The position numbers and the translations under genes were made by a program. Of a stretch of DNA of 64,000 nt, positions 16,811 through 24,710 are shown in pieces. This stretch comes from JANOGU01 sp964499865 (lineage in GTDB: Bacteria > Pseudomonadota > Alphaproteobacteria > Rhodobacterales > Rhodobacteraceae), in NCBI GenBank assembly GCA_964499865.1, contig CAZCPY010000001.1, forward strand, positions 62,001 through 126,000, read 5' to 3'. Positions within the stretch are counted from its first letter, which is position 1. Each line of letters begins with the position of its first letter. Under the pieces are notes generated by a model. That model had not been told where the DNA came from. It made no database searches and saw nothing but the letters and a program-made list of their open reading frames with translations.

Positions 16811-17110
16811 TCAGGCGGCCTTGGTACCAGCCGAACGGCGCAGGTGGATGATCTGGCCAGCCGTGGTGATCGACGCGTCATCCAGTCGATTACCGTTCTC
16901 TAGGAAGGCCATGAAATCGGCACCGATCGCGCCGGGCGTCTCGGCGTTAATCTGCGCGCGGATCTGCGCCACAGTTACGCCAGGAGCGAACCGACGGACT
17001 AGGGGCGCGCCGAAACCGCCGGTCTGGTTTACGATAACCTGGACCGGAGCTTGTTGCTCGGGGGCGGGTTGGGCGGTGCCTTGGAAGTTTCCTTGGAATT
17101 GAAATGTCAT
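16811..17110 (-). CDS. Ubiquitin-like beta-grasp protein
   Basis: A flexible Gln/Pro/Ala-rich N-terminus of about 22 residues is followed by a beta-grasp-like pattern: strand VQVIVNQ, strand PLVRRFAPG, helix TVAQIRAQIN, strand DFMAFLENG, then GNRLDDASIT and the last strand QIIHLRR. The C-terminus is SAGTKAA, not a bare GG; trimming after the Gly would leave a ubiquitin-like RRSAG end. The context is decisive: it is 4-bp coupled to an E1-like gene with a JAB peptidase next to that. It resembles the Ubl component of PRTRC-type and related prokaryotic conjugation loci. Fold assignment is inferred from pattern and neighbours. Confidence 0.72.
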   Translation of the reverse strand: MTFQFQGNFQGTAQPAPEQQAPVQVIVNQTGGFGAPLVRRFAPGVTVAQIRAQINAETPGAIGADFMAFLENGNRLDDASITTAGQIIHLRRSAGTKAA

Positions 17111-18072
17111 GACTTTGATTGTTGTTGTAGTTGAGTTTGTTTATTGTGTCGTTCAATTGCGACACGTACCGGCAGTCTAGTGTTGAAACTGAACTGCATA
17201 TTTCGTAGATTAAAACTCAACTCATTTACTTCTGACATAAATGAGCTGATATTTCCCACAGAGAAACGCGATAGCTTTAGCGGTTCCTCAAGGTATGATG
17301 CAGAGTCCAAAACTTCTTCGAACGAGCCGTGGAACGGAACATAGACCTGACGATACCACAATGCCATCATCAGGTGAGCCACTAGACCGTTTATGAAGCC
17401 AATCTGAGGATCGGACTCATACTTTTGCGCACACGGTTTGTCCGTCGGAAGTACATCACTCGGATCTTCCGGCTGGTTGAATTCCGGATATCGTTCTCTG
17501 AACGCAAACGTCAGTGCTTCGGGCAGCTCTTTTGTGTTCAGGTAAATACCCGTACCCCCGGCGTTAGTATTAACGACCTTAGGTAAGACGGAACTAGCCG
17601 GGCCCATCCTAAGCATAGCCTGACCAGATGTTAACGAGTTACCGCCGTCGGTGTAGGACCAGAAACCCTTATATCCGAGCATCTGTTCTAGATACCGCTC
17701 GATTAGAACTCGAGTAGGTCTGTTATCAACGCAGCCGAATACATGTATACCGGAGTTGTGAAGCTCAGTTCCGGTCATACGAAGTGCGCCTTTTACAACC
17801 TCGATGGTTTCTTTTTTGTAGTCCAGGTACAAAGGCACAGCTGTGATTTTTACTTCTGGGTAAAGGCTATTCAGCTTCTCCGCCAGTGCTACGCACTTCG
17901 GTTTACCGATATCAGCCCTACTGAAGACTCTGGTGATGTTTTTTTCTTCAATAACATCACCGTCAATTAGTACCAACTCCTTTCTTTGGAATGCGGGCCA
18001 GTTTGCTATACCACGAATCAGCGGCTCAGATAGGCAATAGCCTACTCCGCCGCAACCTACTATTACAAACAT
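17107..18072 (-). CDS. E1/ThiF-family adenylating enzyme
   Basis: The N-terminal Rossmann fold has VGCGGVG (residues 5-11), then the ATP-binding LIDGD (Asp37, Asp39), Asn45/Arg48, GKPK (55-58) and CVDNRPTR (Asp116), all standard for E1/ThiF/MoeB proteins. A candidate catalytic Cys is Cys214 in DKPCAQKYESDPQ, which resembles the thioester region of PRTRC ThiF proteins. It would adenylate the C-terminus of the adjacent ubiquitin-like protein. It follows the JAB gene by 4 bp. Confidence 0.87.
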   Translation of the reverse strand: MFVIVGCGGVGYCLSEPLIRGIANWPAFQRKELVLIDGDVIEEKNITRVFSRADIGKPKCVALAEKLNSLYPEVKITAVPLYLDYKKETIEVVKGALRMTGTELHNSGIHVFGCVDNRPTRVLIERYLEQMLGYKGFWSYTDGGNSLTSGQAMLRMGPASSVLPKVVNTNAGGTGIYLNTKELPEALTFAFRERYPEFNQPEDPSDVLPTDKPCAQKYESDPQIGFINGLVAHLMMALWYRQVYVPFHGSFEEVLDSASYLEEPLKLSRFSVGNISSFMSEVNELSFNLRNMQFSFNTRLPVRVAIERHNKQTQLQQQSKS

Positions 18073-18076
18073 GCGT

Positions 18077-19678
18077 TTATAGGTTTAGTTTTAAAGCGTT
18101 GTTAGCTTCTACTTGGTTCAAAGCTTCCATGAGAAGATCACCTGTGTATGAGTACGGGCGCGCGTCTGGATCTTCGACTAACGCGAACTGCTCGGCTACC
18201 GAGAAAAGGAACGTCGCTATCGGCAGGATCAAATCAAGAGCTTCCAGTTCACCCATGATATCGAGGGCATGATCCACTGCGTTCGACTTTTCTTTAGCGA
18301 GTTCTACACTCTCAGCAGATATTTCTTTTAGTTCTGTTTGGATGAAGTTGTCTATCGATTGAACGACTTCCTTTAACTCTTCGATGTCTTTGTAGAGTCC
18401 GCTGTTTTTATCTAAGCCGCGTTCAGCGTCGTATAGCTTTTGTCGAATTATGTCCGACGCAACATCACCGATAACAAGAACCTCAGCAGGAGATAGGTTT
18501 GCTTTATTAAACGGGAGAGTGTACTCGAGTTTTTTAACTTTTCCGGTTTTGTTGTCAGGACACTCGACCCAGACTCTACCGTTGTATTTTCCTTTAGTGG
18601 GGGATTTGGTAATATAGCATCCACTTTTTCCCTCGTGGTAAGAGAAAGTTGAGTCTGTGTCTGCTGTTCGAGTTTTGTTATCTCTGTTTCTTCCTTTTTT
18701 GTTTTTTCGGCTTTCGCCTGGATCAGGCCAGCCCATGTACTCTCCGTAGCTGTGATCTTCGTACCCCCAAGATGAGTTGTTGTTGAGGGTTCTGTTGCTT
18801 TTGCCGTAGGGCGCACCGCCGCCAAATTGAATCAGTCCGCCACCATATGTCGAATATGTAGAGATTGTGGCGACTGGATCCAGGCCCGCAACCCTTGCGT
18901 ATTCTTCACAATTCTCTTTCGTACCGAGATATATCTCTGAGTTGGCAATCGCAATCTTGTGCGTTAAACCTGTATTATTGTTGTTATGCTTGACGTGACG
19001 TAACCAACCGGTAATCTTCGCGTAATGTGCTTCGGTTAGCGGATCTGAGAAAACGTCATTGTCTTGCAGTTTATATCGCTTGCCGCGCCCAGTAATCGCT
19101 TTCTGAGTCAACGTGGCGTCCACTACGGATTTCTCCGACGCTAGAAGCCCTGTGTTGCAGTGGCCGATAGTTAAGTGGATACCTGTAAAGTCTAATTCGT
19201 CGCTATCGTCGGTCGAGCTGTGGAACGGCGCCATATCTACGTGGCTATGGATGGTTCCGACGACCTTCAATTCTTTGAACTGAGCATCAGTGGCGCCGCA
19301 GATAGGACAGACAGTCCAGTTAGATCCATACACACCGATCGAACATTTGGTGCAGTAGTGCGTATATAGAAGGCTATACTTGACCGTTCCTCCAGTACCG
19401 TAATACGTTGCCGGAGAGACTATGATCATGGTATTCTCTTCTGAGAGAGCAATAAATACCATGACTTCGGTGCGCCATTGCGCGGCCACACTCATGAAGT
19501 ACTTTCGTACCATAAGTCCGTCCAAGAATGGAATCTTCGGCATGTTTGCCATGTTTATATCTGGCACAACCGAAGCGGCTTTAGCAGCTGCCGAAAGCTC
19601 TCTGGCTACTGTAAAGTTGGCACCAGGAAATCCGATTGTTTCTTCTATCACAGGTTGTCCGTTATGATTGAACTTCAT
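18077..19678 (-). CDS. JAB/JAMM metallopeptidase (deubiquitinase-like) with C-terminal extension
   Basis: A complete JAMM motif is visible: His144-Ser-His146, seven residues, Ser154, two residues, Asp157, with an upstream Glu near 80. A zinc ribbon (CTKC 109-112, CPIC 124-127) is inserted just before the motif. Residues 290-360 are Gly/Asn/Lys-rich and probably disordered, and the C-terminal 150 residues are helical with a possible coiled coil. At 533 residues it is far longer than a minimal JAB domain. The expected function is to process or remove the ubiquitin-like protein. The start overlaps the preceding stop as ATGA. Confidence 0.85.
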   Translation of the reverse strand: MKFNHNGQPVIEETIGFPGANFTVARELSAAAKAASVVPDINMANMPKIPFLDGLMVRKYFMSVAAQWRTEVMVFIALSEENTMIIVSPATYYGTGGTVKYSLLYTHYCTKCSIGVYGSNWTVCPICGATDAQFKELKVVGTIHSHVDMAPFHSSTDDSDELDFTGIHLTIGHCNTGLLASEKSVVDATLTQKAITGRGKRYKLQDNDVFSDPLTEAHYAKITGWLRHVKHNNNNTGLTHKIAIANSEIYLGTKENCEEYARVAGLDPVATISTYSTYGGGLIQFGGGAPYGKSNRTLNNNSSWGYEDHSYGEYMGWPDPGESRKNKKGRNRDNKTRTADTDSTFSYHEGKSGCYITKSPTKGKYNGRVWVECPDNKTGKVKKLEYTLPFNKANLSPAEVLVIGDVASDIIRQKLYDAERGLDKNSGLYKDIEELKEVVQSIDNFIQTELKEISAESVELAKEKSNAVDHALDIMGELEALDLILPIATFLFSVAEQFALVEDPDARPYSYTGDLLMEALNQVEANNALKLNL

Positions 19679-19923
19679 TTAGCCGCTAGTCTGACTTCTT
19701 GTGCTTTGGAGTATGCGTCTAGGATTTTATATTCAGGTACGATGACGAAGCCGCTGTTTTGTGGGATGACGTAGTAGCTGTCCAGGATGCTAGCTGCGTA
19801 AAGTCGGCCGTTAGGGTCAAGTTTTTTTTTCATGAACGATAACGAAGTGCATCTGGTACGCTCTAAGCACAGCTCAATCTGCTGTGTGGTAAATTTCTTA
19901 GTAGGTTGGACTGCTTCAGTCAT
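19675..19923 (-). CDS. Small hypothetical protein, 82 aa, in Ubl operon
   Basis: Overlaps both neighbours by 4 bp (ATGA), so it is a fixed part of the operon. No motif was recognised. It has two Cys residues in LCLERTRC and a hydrophobic strand SGFVIVPEY. It could be an adaptor between the E2-like protein and the JAB protein. Confidence 0.7.
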   Translation of the reverse strand: MTEAVQPTKKFTTQQIELCLERTRCTSLSFMKKKLDPNGRLYAASILDSYYVIPQNSGFVIVPEYKILDAYSKAQEVRLAAK

Positions 19924-20654
19924 TGAATGGAACCAAAAGTTAACGACGGGATGAGAGTAGAGCTATTCCATGTATCCGGTTGCGTATCCTTTAACATGGC
20001 CATCAGTTTCTTAAAGCGACCACTGTAGTTAGATTCTTTTTTGATACTATCTAGAATCGCGACTCCGTTCGCTAACTTAAGAAAATTTATCGCACTCAGT
20101 TGATGATCAACCAGGTGGTCTGAACCTTTTCCGTATACGACGTAATCCGCCGCCAATTTTGCAAATTGAGTATTAGATAGCTCCTTATTCTTTAGCGTCG
20201 GATAGTTACCGAAGCAGATCGAACCGTTTGAGTAGATGTTAGGCATGAAGCTTCGATACAGTGTGTCATTACGAGCCGTAATAGGCACAAGAGCCATGTA
20301 GCTACGGCATTGGGCAGTATCTAAATAAATCTCGCCAGATGATCTCATACCCAGTAATATTTTTACAACGTGTGACGGCACGAATATGTCGAAATAGCCG
20401 TGCTCAGTATCAAGTTTGACCATCTTCGGCTCTGTCTGAATGATGTACGTACTCGTAGTGCGTACCTGACGGAACAGAATCGTACCCATCGGTAAAATAC
20501 CGGTATCGATCTCTTCCGACTCGCGCTGCAGATTCTTGACGAACGCTGATAGATCTGCGCCGTCAGCTATAGAAATAGTTTCTTTATAGACGATACTCGC
20601 GTCAGGATCCAGGATTAACCGAGTTTTGCTGTTTGCAACTGTGTTATTTGTCAT
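19920..20654 (-). CDS. E2-like protein resembling PRTRC protein B
   Basis: A 244-residue protein with the pattern MPNIYSNGSICFGNYPTL near 138-154, in which Cys147 sits where the PRTRC-B/UBC-like family has its conserved Cys (consensus like NvY-dGsvCwG). Its place beside E1, JAB and Ubl genes supports an E2 (Ubl carrier) function. It overlaps the reverse transcriptase gene by 11 bp. The assignment is from one motif plus context and should be treated as probable rather than certain. Confidence 0.6.
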   Translation of the reverse strand: MTNNTVANSKTRLILDPDASIVYKETISIADGADLSAFVKNLQRESEEIDTGILPMGTILFRQVRTTSTYIIQTEPKMVKLDTEHGYFDIFVPSHVVKILLGMRSSGEIYLDTAQCRSYMALVPITARNDTLYRSFMPNIYSNGSICFGNYPTLKNKELSNTQFAKLAADYVVYGKGSDHLVDHQLSAINFLKLANGVAILDSIKKESNYSGRFKKLMAMLKDTQPDTWNSSTLIPSLTFGSIQ

Positions 20655-21639
20655 GGTAAATTTTCACTAGGTCGAATGCGGCTTTGATTTTGATGTTGTC
20701 AGGTTCAACGCTGGTAAGCCACGCATGCATTCCTTGAAGTTTTTCAAAAGGAATCGGCGCGGTAACCCCATTTTCTAGGTAGAAGCCAGGAGAGCATCTA
20801 CCGTACATCACGTCTCGAATAGTTCTATGGGCAAGAGTTAGGAACGCTCGTTTAGAACATCTCTTAGCAGAGATTGTGGCTCCGCGCACATTAATACCGC
20901 ATACACGCTTATCTTGTTTCGGGAGCAGGCGCTTGGTTTTTTCTTTGTTTAGCTTCAGTCCGACTTTTCTAAAGATCGCCCTGACTTTAGTTAAGAATGT
21001 GTCAGTGGTAACCACTGAACTGTTAGAACTGAAGACTATGTCGTCTGAGTACCGTGTAACAGTGATTACGCTGCCATATTGCGCACTAAGTTTTAAACAG
21101 AATCCGGATAGTTTTCTATCCGTTCGGATCATTAGCATGTTGCTAATAACGGGTGTGCTAGGCGCGCCCTGCAGCAGTAGGATTTTTTCTCCTTCGTTAT
21201 GCTTAACAGCACACCCGCATACGGCTATAACCACTGGGTCTAAGTTTGCTGTCCCGAGCTTATTTAAATCGATCGAATGAAAGAAATCCTTTAGATCGAC
21301 TTTAAGCATGTAGGACCGACCCACGTGCCTTTTTGCCATATTAACAACATTTCGCTTCTTTCTGTAGGCCCACGCAATCGCATGACCTAGAGCGTTTATA
21401 GGCAGAGTATTCTCAAGTTCTTTTACTATGATTTTCTGCGCAGTTTTTAGATTCGGAGCCGGGTTGTATGTGTGCCGGACCTTTCGTTTGCCGTTTTTCT
21501 TTACGGTTATGATCCTGACATATGTGTAGTTATCTAGTGTGGCTTGATATTGCCCACTTAACCAATCCTCTACTGATCGGTCTTCAACAGGCGGTTTTTG
21601 TGTCCGTTTGACTGGTTTTGTTTCTGTATCGACTACCAT
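20644..21639 (-). CDS. Reverse transcriptase (retron-like)
   Basis: All core blocks are present: RKVRHTYNPAPNLK (RT1), HAIAWAYRKKRNVVNMAKRH (RT2), LKVDLKDFFHSID (RT3, Asp115), LLQGAPSTPVISN (RT4), TRYSDD (RT5, residues 195-200), GLKLNKEKTKRL (RT6) and RVCGINV (RT7). At 331 residues with no maturase or endonuclease domain, it looks most like retron-type RTs, although the catalytic box is YSDD, not YADD. No msr/msd-like RNA is evident in the 63 bp upstream. The next gene overlaps it by 11 bp, so it belongs to the Ubl operon. Confidence 0.92.
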   Translation of the reverse strand: MVVDTETKPVKRTQKPPVEDRSVEDWLSGQYQATLDNYTYVRIITVKKNGKRKVRHTYNPAPNLKTAQKIIVKELENTLPINALGHAIAWAYRKKRNVVNMAKRHVGRSYMLKVDLKDFFHSIDLNKLGTANLDPVVIAVCGCAVKHNEGEKILLLQGAPSTPVISNMLMIRTDRKLSGFCLKLSAQYGSVITVTRYSDDIVFSSNSSVVTTDTFLTKVRAIFRKVGLKLNKEKTKRLLPKQDKRVCGINVRGATISAKRCSKRAFLTLAHRTIRDVMYGRCSPGFYLENGVTAPIPFEKLQGMHAWLTSVEPDNIKIKAAFDLVKIYHDK

Positions 21640-21702
21640 GGATTCGATTGTGTGTTTGTGTATTTCATGAAAATACCAGGCCCACTAGATAACTACCGAC
21701 GA

Positions 21703-22149
21703 TTAGGCTTTGTTTTGTGCTTTTTGGTAATCCTCAAAGATATCTTTAAGGATGCCAAGCATTGTCGCAAAGGAATCTATGAAGACTTCCCCCGCTGGTT
21801 TGCCCTTTAGATAGGCTGAGAGTAAAATTTCTTTCAGCTCCTGTCTTTTCTCGTCCAACGTTTCTATGTGGGTTAAATTTATACCCAAGCTAATACATAA
21901 CGCATCTAATGTCACTTCGTCAGAAACCTGGTCAATAAATGCCCAGTCGTCAGATGTGACTACCTTTTTCGTAGTTCGGATGGCTCTCGATGCGTCAAGA
22001 GCTTCCCTGTTCTGGCTACGATAGGTTGTGGCGCAGGCAACGAGTCCGGCTGCGCCAAGAAACGCAGCTAGGACCCCAGGTCGATCTTTGACGAACGTCT
22101 GAATCGATTTAGCGGCCTGCGAAAATAAGCCTTGAAGGCTCGATAACAT
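21703..22149 (-). CDS. Hypothetical membrane-anchored protein, first gene of RT/Ubl operon
   Basis: A longer frame begins at 22209, but that start lies inside the promoter motif, so ATG at 22149 (MLSSLQGLF) is preferred, giving 148 residues. A hydrophobic segment GVLAAFLGAAGLVACATTY at about 25-43 suggests an N-terminal membrane anchor; the rest is helical and soluble. It could localise the system to the membrane or sense infection. No family was recognised. Confidence 0.7.
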   Translation of the reverse strand: MLSSLQGLFSQAAKSIQTFVKDRPGVLAAFLGAAGLVACATTYRSQNREALDASRAIRTTKKVVTSDDWAFIDQVSDEVTLDALCISLGINLTHIETLDEKRQELKEILLSAYLKGKPAGEVFIDSFATMLGILKDIFEDYQKAQNKA

Positions 22150-22170
22150 ATAAAATTTGTGATCCCTGCA

Positions 22171-22189
22171 GCGAGATATAATATCTCGC
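22171..22189. promoter_or_regulatory. Perfect palindrome, likely operator
   Basis: GCGAGATATAATATCTCGC is a 19-bp palindrome with 9-bp arms, immediately downstream of the promoter motif and upstream of the RT/Ubl operon. It may bind a dimeric repressor or form a 5' hairpin. Confidence 0.65.
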
Positions 22190-22197
22190 ATCAAATC

Positions 22198-22213
22198 CTT
22201 ATGCCACACAAAT
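22198..22213 (-). promoter_or_regulatory. Early-type promoter motif for RT/Ubl operon
   Basis: Minus-strand ATTTGTGTGGCATAAG, the recurrent motif. It lies between divergent blocks: leftward RT/Ubl genes and rightward virion genes. Confidence 0.62.
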
Positions 22214-22226
22214 AGGCAACATTCTC

Positions 22227-22745
22227 ATGACAGACACAGGCAAGACGGTTAGTGAAGATCCGGTAACATACAACCTTCCTCTTAGCGGCCAGAAAACCCT
22301 GGCACAAATAAAGGAACAATATAAGTCCGTATTAGAACAGGTAAAGAACAAACAGAACCTCATAGCTGGCGGCTCTGTTTTATGGTCGACGTCGATCATG
22401 GGCATTCGAGTTGTGTTTCGATCGCTTCGTCGACAAGAGCGGGAAGCATTCTTGTCTCCTGTTATGACACCAATGGATGTTACCACAGATCTAGACAAGT
22501 TTATTAAATCTCAGACACTTAAACTAGCTACCGTAATAACAGAGTTCAACGGTACTCAGTGGAAACTGCCGTCTTTGACGATTGATACTGCTGCCAAATG
22601 GTTAGAGGATCCGGCGGTTATGCAGGCTGTAACCTACATAAGATCGTGGGACGAGACGTTGGTCGAACTACTGCTTACTGCGTACGCGGAATTTGACACA
22701 GTTCGTAACATCTTATTGGTAGAGGACTTAAAAAACCCTTCGTAA
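22227..22745 (+). CDS. Tail assembly chaperone-like protein, short (unshifted) form
   Basis: First gene of the rightward virion block, 172 residues. It ends shortly after the heptamer A AAA AAC at 22730-22736, placed in frame as XXXYYYZ. This architecture is typical of the gpG/gpGT pair of tail assembly chaperones, where most ribosomes make the short protein. No domain signature was recognised independently. Confidence 0.75.
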   Translation: MTDTGKTVSEDPVTYNLPLSGQKTLAQIKEQYKSVLEQVKNKQNLIAGGSVLWSTSIMGIRVVFRSLRRQEREAFLSPVMTPMDVTTDLDKFIKSQTLKLATVITEFNGTQWKLPSLTIDTAAKWLEDPAVMQAVTYIRSWDETLVELLLTAYAEFDTVRNILLVEDLKNPS

Positions 22746-23083
22746 CGCCGCTGGCCTTCGACACAGTTAGGGCCTTATTAGCTGGCGGCGTGGATTTAAG
22801 GGCGTACGACGAGCTAGAGCAGCGCGTATTTACTGAAATGACCAGAATGGATACGATGCGCGAAGCCGTCGCCACTGTACTTCCATACGTGAAGGCTGAC
22901 GCCAGAGGGAATCTGATTAAATTCACTCTTCAGCTTGCAGGATTAGTACCTCACGAAGAGGATGATCATGCTATGAAGAAAGTAGAAGAGCAGATGCGGC
23001 AGGACCTTGCGAGCCAGTATCACATAACCCCGAGGAAGGGCGTGAGTATACTCGAAGTGAGAAGGACTGCTTCCAATGACTAA
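22227..23083 (+). CDS. Tail assembly chaperone-like protein, long form by -1 frameshift
   Basis: A -1 slip at 22730-22736 would join the first 170 residues to a 115-residue extension reading KKPFVTPLAFDTVRALLAGG onward to the stop at 23083, about 285 residues in all. The -1 frame between the heptamer and 22790 is open and looks coding, so there is no need for a separate start at the GTG at 22790. An internal start for a free 97-residue protein is the alternative. In long-tailed phages the extension usually recruits tail-tube subunits to the tape measure. Confidence 0.65.
22730..22736 (+). promoter_or_regulatory. Programmed -1 frameshift heptamer
   Basis: A AAA AAC in the correct phase (TTA AAA AAC), nine bases before the zero-frame TAA stop. 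The downstream sequence CCGCTGGCC...GGCGGCG could pair as a stimulatory stem. Confidence 0.7.
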
Positions 23084-23570
23084 TTCTTTTTCCTCTATAT
23101 TGACGGCCTTAGCTGTACGACATGCGTTAAACACCGCCAGAGACGCAGAGTCAGCGGTGAACGTAATCTACCATGTAGATGCTTCTGATAGCCCCAACAT
23201 CCGTCAGGAAGCTATAGATGCTGTAGCAGCTAGGGAGTCCGCCGGCCTAGATGTTTTGCCTTTAACACAGGTGATTCAACAGGCGTCCGACGGCCTGGAT
23301 AGTAGCCAGCTAGCGGTTTTTTCCGAGGCATGCGGTCTGGAGCGTGAATTTGACGCACAAACGTTTTCTGTAGTTACGGACTTACCTAAGACGCCCAATT
23401 CGTCGCCGCTAACTACAGAGGCCATAAGAGCTGTTCTTCAGGCGGGTCGTGTCGAAGATACAAAACACTTCTTTCAGGAGGACCCTATAACGGTTTTTGA
23501 TGAAATTGAGCACGTAAAATCTAAGATCTCATCAGTATTCAACTATGTCCGTACTATGCTGGGGAGATAG
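23076..23570 (+). CDS. Virion-block hypothetical protein, 164 aa
   Basis: Overlaps the chaperone extension by 8 bp. Helical, Ala-rich N-terminus (SSILTALAVRHALNTARDAE). Position among tail genes suggests a structural or assembly role. No family was recognised. Confidence 0.75.
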   Translation: MTNSFSSILTALAVRHALNTARDAESAVNVIYHVDASDSPNIRQEAIDAVAARESAGLDVLPLTQVIQQASDGLDSSQLAVFSEACGLEREFDAQTFSVVTDLPKTPNSSPLTTEAIRAVLQAGRVEDTKHFFQEDPITVFDEIEHVKSKISSVFNYVRTMLGR

Positions 23571-23571
23571 T

Positions 23572-24135
23572 ATGGCTGGGTTTTTAGATACTATTTTTTC
23601 CGGGTCTACAGTACCGATCAATAATCATGTAGAGCAGCCCGAAGAGGAGCCCGTACCGGCGACCATCGACGACAGTATTCTCAGGGAGTATGGGGATCAA
23701 GACGACGGAAAATACCTAGTCTTATCTGTTAGAGATGTAAATACTAACAACATCGTATACCTAATTGATCGAATAATCTTAAGTGCCGCCAGTGAGACGT
23801 GGACTTTCAGACATACCACTCAAATGAGCTTTTTCGCTCCTCAGGTCTATGCTACAGATAATGTTTATCCACAGTTATTTCAATTTACAGGACATTTGAT
23901 CTTATCACACGTAGACGCATCCGAGCTTAGTAAATTCCGCGCTGATTTATCGGCCTGGTTATTGCCATCGACTCAGGTATTGAATCGCAGTGTTCCGTTC
24001 ATTTGCGACATAACGTTTAAAAACTGCTTGAGAAGTGGTTATATAACGCAACTAGATCTGGAAATGGATGCTAATAACCAGAATCAAATAAACATTGCGT
24101 TCTCGCTATTCGTTGTGAACGAGGTATATCTATGA
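23572..24135 (+). CDS. Virion-block protein, 187 aa, tail/baseplate-associated by context
   Basis: ATG at 23572 has GGGGAG about 8 nt upstream and directly follows the previous stop; an in-frame start at 23545 would overlap that gene. The protein is beta-rich (KYLVLSVRDV, LIDRIILSAASETW), and its C-terminus, NIAFSLFVVNEVYL, resembles that of the next protein in style. The two may be paralogous tail components. This is inferred from context. Confidence 0.75.
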   Translation: MAGFLDTIFSGSTVPINNHVEQPEEEPVPATIDDSILREYGDQDDGKYLVLSVRDVNTNNIVYLIDRIILSAASETWTFRHTTQMSFFAPQVYATDNVYPQLFQFTGHLILSHVDASELSKFRADLSAWLLPSTQVLNRSVPFICDITFKNCLRSGYITQLDLEMDANNQNQINIAFSLFVVNEVYL

Positions 24136-24710
24136 CAACTCCTTTTTACGAGCAAAGCCCTCTGTACTCCAAAAGTCTGGGGGTTGTAGATGACGAGGCA
24201 AGAAGCTATACAGTTCCGTTCGAGAATAGTCGAGCAGTTTTCAAAGTATACCTTATAGAGCAGAGCGGTATATTAAAATCAGACCCACCTCTTAAGGTGT
24301 TTAACGAGTTGTTAGTCACGAACATAACCATCCCAGCTCCGGAAAGATACCAAGTAGTAGGCGGCTCAGATGGTAACAAGTTTTACGCATTCGGCGTCGA
24401 ACACAAGACGCTACAGATAACTGGCGTCATAGGAGACGCAAATTTAGAGGGACCAATAAATCCGTCTGAATGGTCTGGTAGATCTAACAGAGCTCTCCTA
24501 GACTTCGTTAAGCAGCACGCAAGTGTGGGCGCCTGCGCCAAGAACAGGACTATCGTGGAGCTGAGCTTAGCCACTCAAATTTACTACGGAGCAGTCACCA
24601 ACCTATCGATGAGCTACAACGCGTTGAATGCGAACGCAATACAGGTTGGTATGTCGTTTTATGTTAGCCGAGAGTTGGTATCAGCCGCTCCTACCACGGA
24701 TGAATCATGA
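24132..24710 (+). CDS. Virion-block protein, 192 aa, tail-associated by context
   Basis: Coupled to the previous gene by ATGA and to the next by ATGA. Beta-rich, with the stretch FYAFGVEHKTLQITGVIGDA and a final MSFYVSRELVS resembling the end of the previous protein. Probably a tail or baseplate component. Confidence 0.75.
   Translation: MTTPFYEQSPLYSKSLGVVDDEARSYTVPFENSRAVFKVYLIEQSGILKSDPPLKVFNELLVTNITIPAPERYQVVGGSDGNKFYAFGVEHKTLQITGVIGDANLEGPINPSEWSGRSNRALLDFVKQHASVGACAKNRTIVELSLATQIYYGAVTNLSMSYNALNANAIQVGMSFYVSRELVSAAPTTDES

Noticed and set aside
18448..18825. Minus-strand 125-codon Thr-rich frame inside the JAB gene
   Set aside because: It lies out of frame over the low-complexity linker of the JAB protein and has no start signals.
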